This document shows positions 61,172-64,000 of a stretch of 64,000 nt of DNA, in pieces. The DNA comes from CAVVNN01 sp963838035 (GTDB lineage: Bacteria > Actinomycetota > Thermoleophilia > Solirubrobacterales > 70-9): assembly GCA_963838035.1 (NCBI GenBank), contig CAWIPM010000002.1, positions 1 through 64,000 of the forward strand, in the 5' to 3' direction. The first letter of the stretch is position 1. Every line of letters begins with the position of its first letter. Position numbers and translations under genes: made by a program. Under the pieces are notes generated by a model. It saw only the letters and a program-made list of their open reading frames with translations, did no database searches and had not been told where the DNA came from.

Positions 61172-61179
61172 ATGTTCTG
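61172..61179 (+). repeat. 8-bp target-site duplication, left
   Basis: ATGTTCTG directly precedes the left end of the IS66 element and is repeated at 62711-62718 directly after the right end. Confidence 0.9.
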
Positions 61180-62710
61180 GTAAGCGTTCAGCCGGTAGGG
61201 GGACATAACCGCCGCCCGGCGAATCCTCTGGCGTGGAGCGCGCCGAGGCCGAAGCGATCTACGACGCCGGCCGTGAGGCTGTGTCGACCGTCCTGCTGCG
61301 GATGGACGAGCAGATCCAGCAGCTGACCAGGCAGGTCGCCAAACAGGGCGAGGAAATCGCAGAGCTCAAGCGGCGCCTGAACCGCAACTCCCAGAACTCC
61401 TCCGACCCCGCCGGCCGAACCCGCCGGGAAGCGCCCGAGCGCAAGCGCCCCGATCCCCCGGACGCCCCAGGGCGCCCAGCCCGGCCACCGGGGAAGGGTA
61501 GAAAGCTCGTTGCCGATCGAGGCGGATCGACCGGGTGGTGGACCATTGGCCCGGGCGCTGCTCGGCTGCGGGCAGCTGCTTCGACCGAGACGATGAGGAG
61601 GCTCGGCGGGCCCGCCCGCCGCCAGGTCACCGAGCTGCCCGAGATCGCGGTCGATGGTCACCGAGCACCGCATGCACCGCCGCCTTTGCCCCGACTGCGG
61701 GGGGCGACCCGCGCCGAGCTGCCGGCAGATCGTCCCGGCCGGCGCCTTCGGCCCCCGCCTGGAAGCCGCCGTGGCGACGCTCGCGATCCGCAACCGCGTC
61801 TCGCGCCGCGACACGGTCTGAGCTGATGGGCGAGCTGTTCGGCGCCAGGCTCTCGAGCGGGACTCGGTCGACGCGATCCTCGCCCGCGCAGCGCGGAGGC
61901 ACTGAGCGAGCCCTACGAGGATCTGCTCGCCCGCATCCGCTCTGCGCCGGTGCTCAACGTCGATGAGACCGGTTGGAAGCTGCGCGGCGCCAAGCGCACC
62001 TTGTGGGGCGCCGTCGCCCCGAAGGCCGCCGTCTTTCGCATCGCGCCGGACCGCCACGAGCGCGAGGCCCGAGCCCTCCTGGGCGAGAACTTCGCCGGCA
62101 TCGTCGGCTCCGATCGCTGGTGGGCCTACCGGGGCTTCGATCCGAAGCGCCGCCAGGCCTGCTGGTCGCACCTGATCGCGCGACCTGACCGCCCACTCCG
62201 AGGGGCTCGCCGCCCAGAAGGAGTTCGGCGAGGCAGGGGCTCGACATCGCCGGGCGCCTGTTCGCGGCCTGGGATGACTTCCGAGAGCACGGCGACGCTC
62301 GCCGTCTGAAGCGCGAGGTCGCGCCGCTCAAGCGGGAGCTCAAGGCATTGCTCGAGCGCGGCTCCAAGAAGGGCCGGCGCAACAAGCTCACCCGGGGCTT
62401 CTCCAAGAACCTGCTGAAGATCTGGCCGGCGCTTTGGACCTTCGTCGAGGTCGAGGGCGTGGAGCCGACCAACAACCGGGCCGAGCGCGCCCTGCGCGGG
62501 CCGGTGATCTACCGCAAGCTCTCCCTCGGCAGCCAGTCAGAGGCGGGAGAGCACTACCCAGCGGACTGCTCTCGGCGTCGGTGACCTGCCGGTTGCAGGG
62601 CCGCTCGCTCTTCGCCTACCTGGCCGAGGCGATCACCGCCTCTTCCCGCGCGAGTCCCGCCCCCTCGCTGATCTGAGCGAGTCAGCGGGGCCGGTGGGCT
62701 GAACGCTTAC
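61180..62710 (+). mobile_element. IS66-family insertion sequence, decayed transposase
   Basis: The 1531-bp element has terminal inverted repeats GTAAGCGTTCAGCC (61180-61193) and its exact complement GGCTGAACGCTTAC (62697-62710). GTAAGCG is the usual IS66 end. Perfect 8-bp duplications ATGTTCTG (61172-61179 and 62711-62718) flank it, and 8 bp is the IS66 target-duplication length. The single transposase-like gene inside is heavily frameshifted. The size and lack of tnpA/tnpB fit the single-gene ISBst12-type branch. It cannot move by itself in its current form. Confidence 0.92.
61233..62584 (+). pseudogene. IS66 transposase, multiple frameshifts
   Basis: The start (GTG 61233) encodes a coiled-coil N-terminus with MDEQIQQLTRQVAKQGEEIA and RRLNRNSQNSSDP, as in IS66 transposases. 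Later blocks in other frames read VVDHWPGRC, then PEIAV and MHRRLCPDCGG, PRLEAAVATLAIRNRVSRRD, LNVDETGWKLRGAKRTLWG, SDRWWAYRGF and PTNNRAERALRGPVIYRKLS. The DETGW and N-N-R-A-E-R blocks are the catalytic core. The frame must change at least six times between ~61500 and ~62250, so the protein is not made as one chain. Confidence 0.88.
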
Positions 62711-62718
62711 ATGTTCTG
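62711..62718 (+). repeat. 8-bp target-site duplication, right
   Basis: ATGTTCTG, identical to 61172-61179. Removing the element and one copy joins AAAGGGGC directly to ATGTTCTGCGTC. Confidence 0.9.
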
Positions 62719-63016
62719 CGTCCTTTGCGATCGTTTCCCGCTGGCTGCCGAGACGCTCGCAAATCGCGCAACGGAGGCGCGGCTCACAGGGCCCGCTGTG
62801 CTGCTCCTCGTCGTCCACGGCGAGCCATCCAGCTTGAAGGACGAGCGCGATCGGCCCCAAGATGGCCATATGCACAGCATCTGACGGAACCGGATAGTCA
62901 TGTCACAGCCAGTTCGGCCTCCCGTGCGGGGGCCGTCGGTCGGGTTGATCTTGGCGATCGGGCGACGTGCTCATCAGCACTTGCGGACCATGCATTGATC
63001 CTTGCTCCGCGAGCCG
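62711..63016. other. Intergenic stretch with no convincing gene
   Basis: This 306-bp stretch follows the IS66 element. The only coding signal is weak: a 57-codon frame from ATG 62711 (MFCVLCDRFPLAAETLANRA...) that begins inside the target duplication and ends at 62884. Without the IS, it would follow AAAGGGGC, so the element may have landed at a start codon. Nothing else is visible before the stop of the minus-strand glycosyltransferase. Confidence 0.4.
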
Positions 63017-64000
63017 TCAACCGGCAATGTCAAGCTCAGCAGTTTGCGGACGGCCTCGCAACAGCTGCCCAACGCCGCCCAGCCCATGCCAACCGCGGGC
63101 GACAAAGCCGCTGAGCAGGATGATGTTGAGCCCGCCCCAATAGACGGCGCCGGCAAGTAGCACGGGGTTCGGGAACGTACCCTCGAGAAGGGCGTAGCCG
63201 AGAACGATCAGCACGAAGAGGACGGCACTCGTCTGAGGCAGCGTGTGCCGCCAGTGCCAGCGCAGGTCATCCTCCTTGCGGGTGACTTTGTAGATGGGCT
63301 TGCGATTGGGGCCGCCGAGGACTGCCTGGATCATCGCTCGCATGTAGACCGGAGCCATCCCCGTCCACATGATGCGCACGCGCCACAGAGCGCGCACAGG
63401 TTCGCGTTGGCGACGGCGTCGGTCGTTGAAGGGGTGGTTTACGGCGAGCAGCCATAGTTTAGTCGCCAGCACGAGAGGGAGTAGGTGCTGGATGTAGCCG
63501 AGGTCGCTTGACTCGAGGGGGACCACGCCCAAGAGCGTGAGAGTAATGGCCGGGACATAGACCAACACCGTGAATCCGTTGAGATAGAAGAGAAACATCT
63601 CCAAGAACTGAGCCCGCTGGCGGACGCTGAGACCCTTCCAACGTTTCCAGATGAGCAGTCGCGTTGTGTCGATTGCCCACGTGCCTCGCTGCTTATAGAC
63701 GTTGGGAACGTCCTCGGGGGAGTGTTGACCCACCGCCCCTACGATGGGCAGGTACATCCCCCTCCATCCTCGTTTCAGGGCCTCGAAGCCCGAGTGCAGG
63801 TCCTCGACGAGGTTCCAGACAGGGAACTCGCCGATGTCGGCCAAAGCGGTGCGCCTCCAGACGACCCCGGAGCCGCAAGGAAAAACGGCATTGGCTGCGT
63901 TGCGCGCGAGCATTTGCCCGCGGTAGAAGAACGACTCCCGATTGTTGAACGGGTCGCCGGCGCTGACCTGTGCCTCCTTGATCGTTTGCACATAGGCGAG
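63017..64000 (-). CDS. GT2 cellulose synthase-like glycosyltransferase (C-terminal part)
   Basis: The gene runs off the right edge, so its N-terminus is missing; at least 327 residues are present. The GT2 catalytic signatures are visible: LAYVQTIKEAQ (before the acceptor loop), NLVEDLHSGFEALKRGWRG (the E-D pair, base Asp) and KQRGTWAIDTTRLL (the QxxRW-like translocation motif). About six to seven membrane helices follow. The layout matches BcsA-type synthases that make and export polysaccharide. Base composition is lower in GC than the core genes, which suggests transfer. Its polymer and partner genes are outside the window. Confidence 0.9.
   Translation of the reverse strand, partial: LAYVQTIKEAQVSAGDPFNNRESFFYRGQMLARNAANAVFPCGSGVVWRRTALADIGEFPVWNLVEDLHSGFEALKRGWRGMYLPIVGAVGQHSPEDVPNVYKQRGTWAIDTTRLLIWKRWKGLSVRQRAQFLEMFLFYLNGFTVLVYVPAITLTLLGVVPLESSDLGYIQHLLPLVLATKLWLLAVNHPFNDRRRRQREPVRALWRVRIMWTGMAPVYMRAMIQAVLGGPNRKPIYKVTRKEDDLRWHWRHTLPQTSAVLFVLIVLGYALLEGTFPNPVLLAGAVYWGGLNIILLSGFVARGWHGLGGVGQLLRGRPQTAELDIAG

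Overview
This window looks like chromosomal DNA from a GC-rich actinomycete of the Thermoleophilia/Solirubrobacterales type. The evidence is the very high GC at third codon positions, frequent GTG starts, and a recognisable order of actinobacterial housekeeping blocks. Several lineage-style proteins also fit: DUF6159 membrane proteins, a sigma factor with a C-terminal membrane anchor, AbiEi/DUF559 proteins, LtrA, and the SteA/SteB pair. The taxonomic call is inference from gene content; there is no rRNA here.

Layout. (1) 1-7343 is an accessory stretch. It starts with a three-gene signalling or conflict-type locus: a frameshifted TrlF/SMC-like ATPase, a GHKL histidine kinase, and a receiver domain fused to a kinase/phosphotransferase-like domain. 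Small membrane proteins and a zinc-ribbon NERD protein follow. The stretch ends at the 3' end of a tRNA-Met gene. (2) 7344-16655 holds metabolic and translation genes: an M29-like aminopeptidase, a formiminotransferase-like protein, an MBL hydrolase, hisS-aspS, a probable 6S RNA directly downstream of the aspS unit, an AbiEi/DUF559 protein, and an unusual IscU-MnmA fusion. (3) 16686-17977 carries a secreted repeat protein and an internally deleted sigma factor gene. (4) 18129-27189 is a tight block: alaS-ruvX-mltG-aroE-aroC-aroKB(fused)-aroQ-M24 peptidase. (5) 27240-36200 has a diguanylate cyclase with a possible motility-type promoter, an M42 peptidase, LtrA, an SDR, efp-nusB, a prenyl synthase and dxs. 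(6) 36201-37791 is an odd island: an arylamine N-acetyltransferase between two diverged copies of a 52-bp element, with a small SD-preceded ORF, a palindrome resembling a LexA box, and an intrinsic terminator. (7) 37792-55099 is core again: tlyA-nadK, an MFS pump, recN-steA-steB-PNPT-pyrG, an M20 peptidase, DUF3866, xerD (frameshifted), mutM-recO, dgt-dnaG. (8) 55158-64000 is mixed: an HNH endonuclease, tRNA-Asn, a GT1 glycosyltransferase with an SDR, a thioredoxin-like lipoprotein with an HPt protein, an alpha/beta hydrolase, a lipoprotein, a tRNA with CAU anticodon, a decayed IS66-family element with intact ends and an 8-bp target duplication, and the 3' part of a BcsA-like glycosyltransferase.

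How the parts work together. The aro block supplies most of the shikimate pathway, from DAHP to shikimate 3-phosphate, plus chorismate synthase. The dxs and prenyl synthase genes supply isoprenoid precursors. recN, recO, mutM, xerD, ruvX, dnaG and dgt are replication and repair genes. steA/steB and mltG are envelope and division genes. Frameshifts concentrate in three genes: the first ATPase, the IS66 transposase and xerD. The long core ORFs are otherwise clean, so the ATPase and transposase look like genuine decay. The single xerD shift could be a sequencing error.
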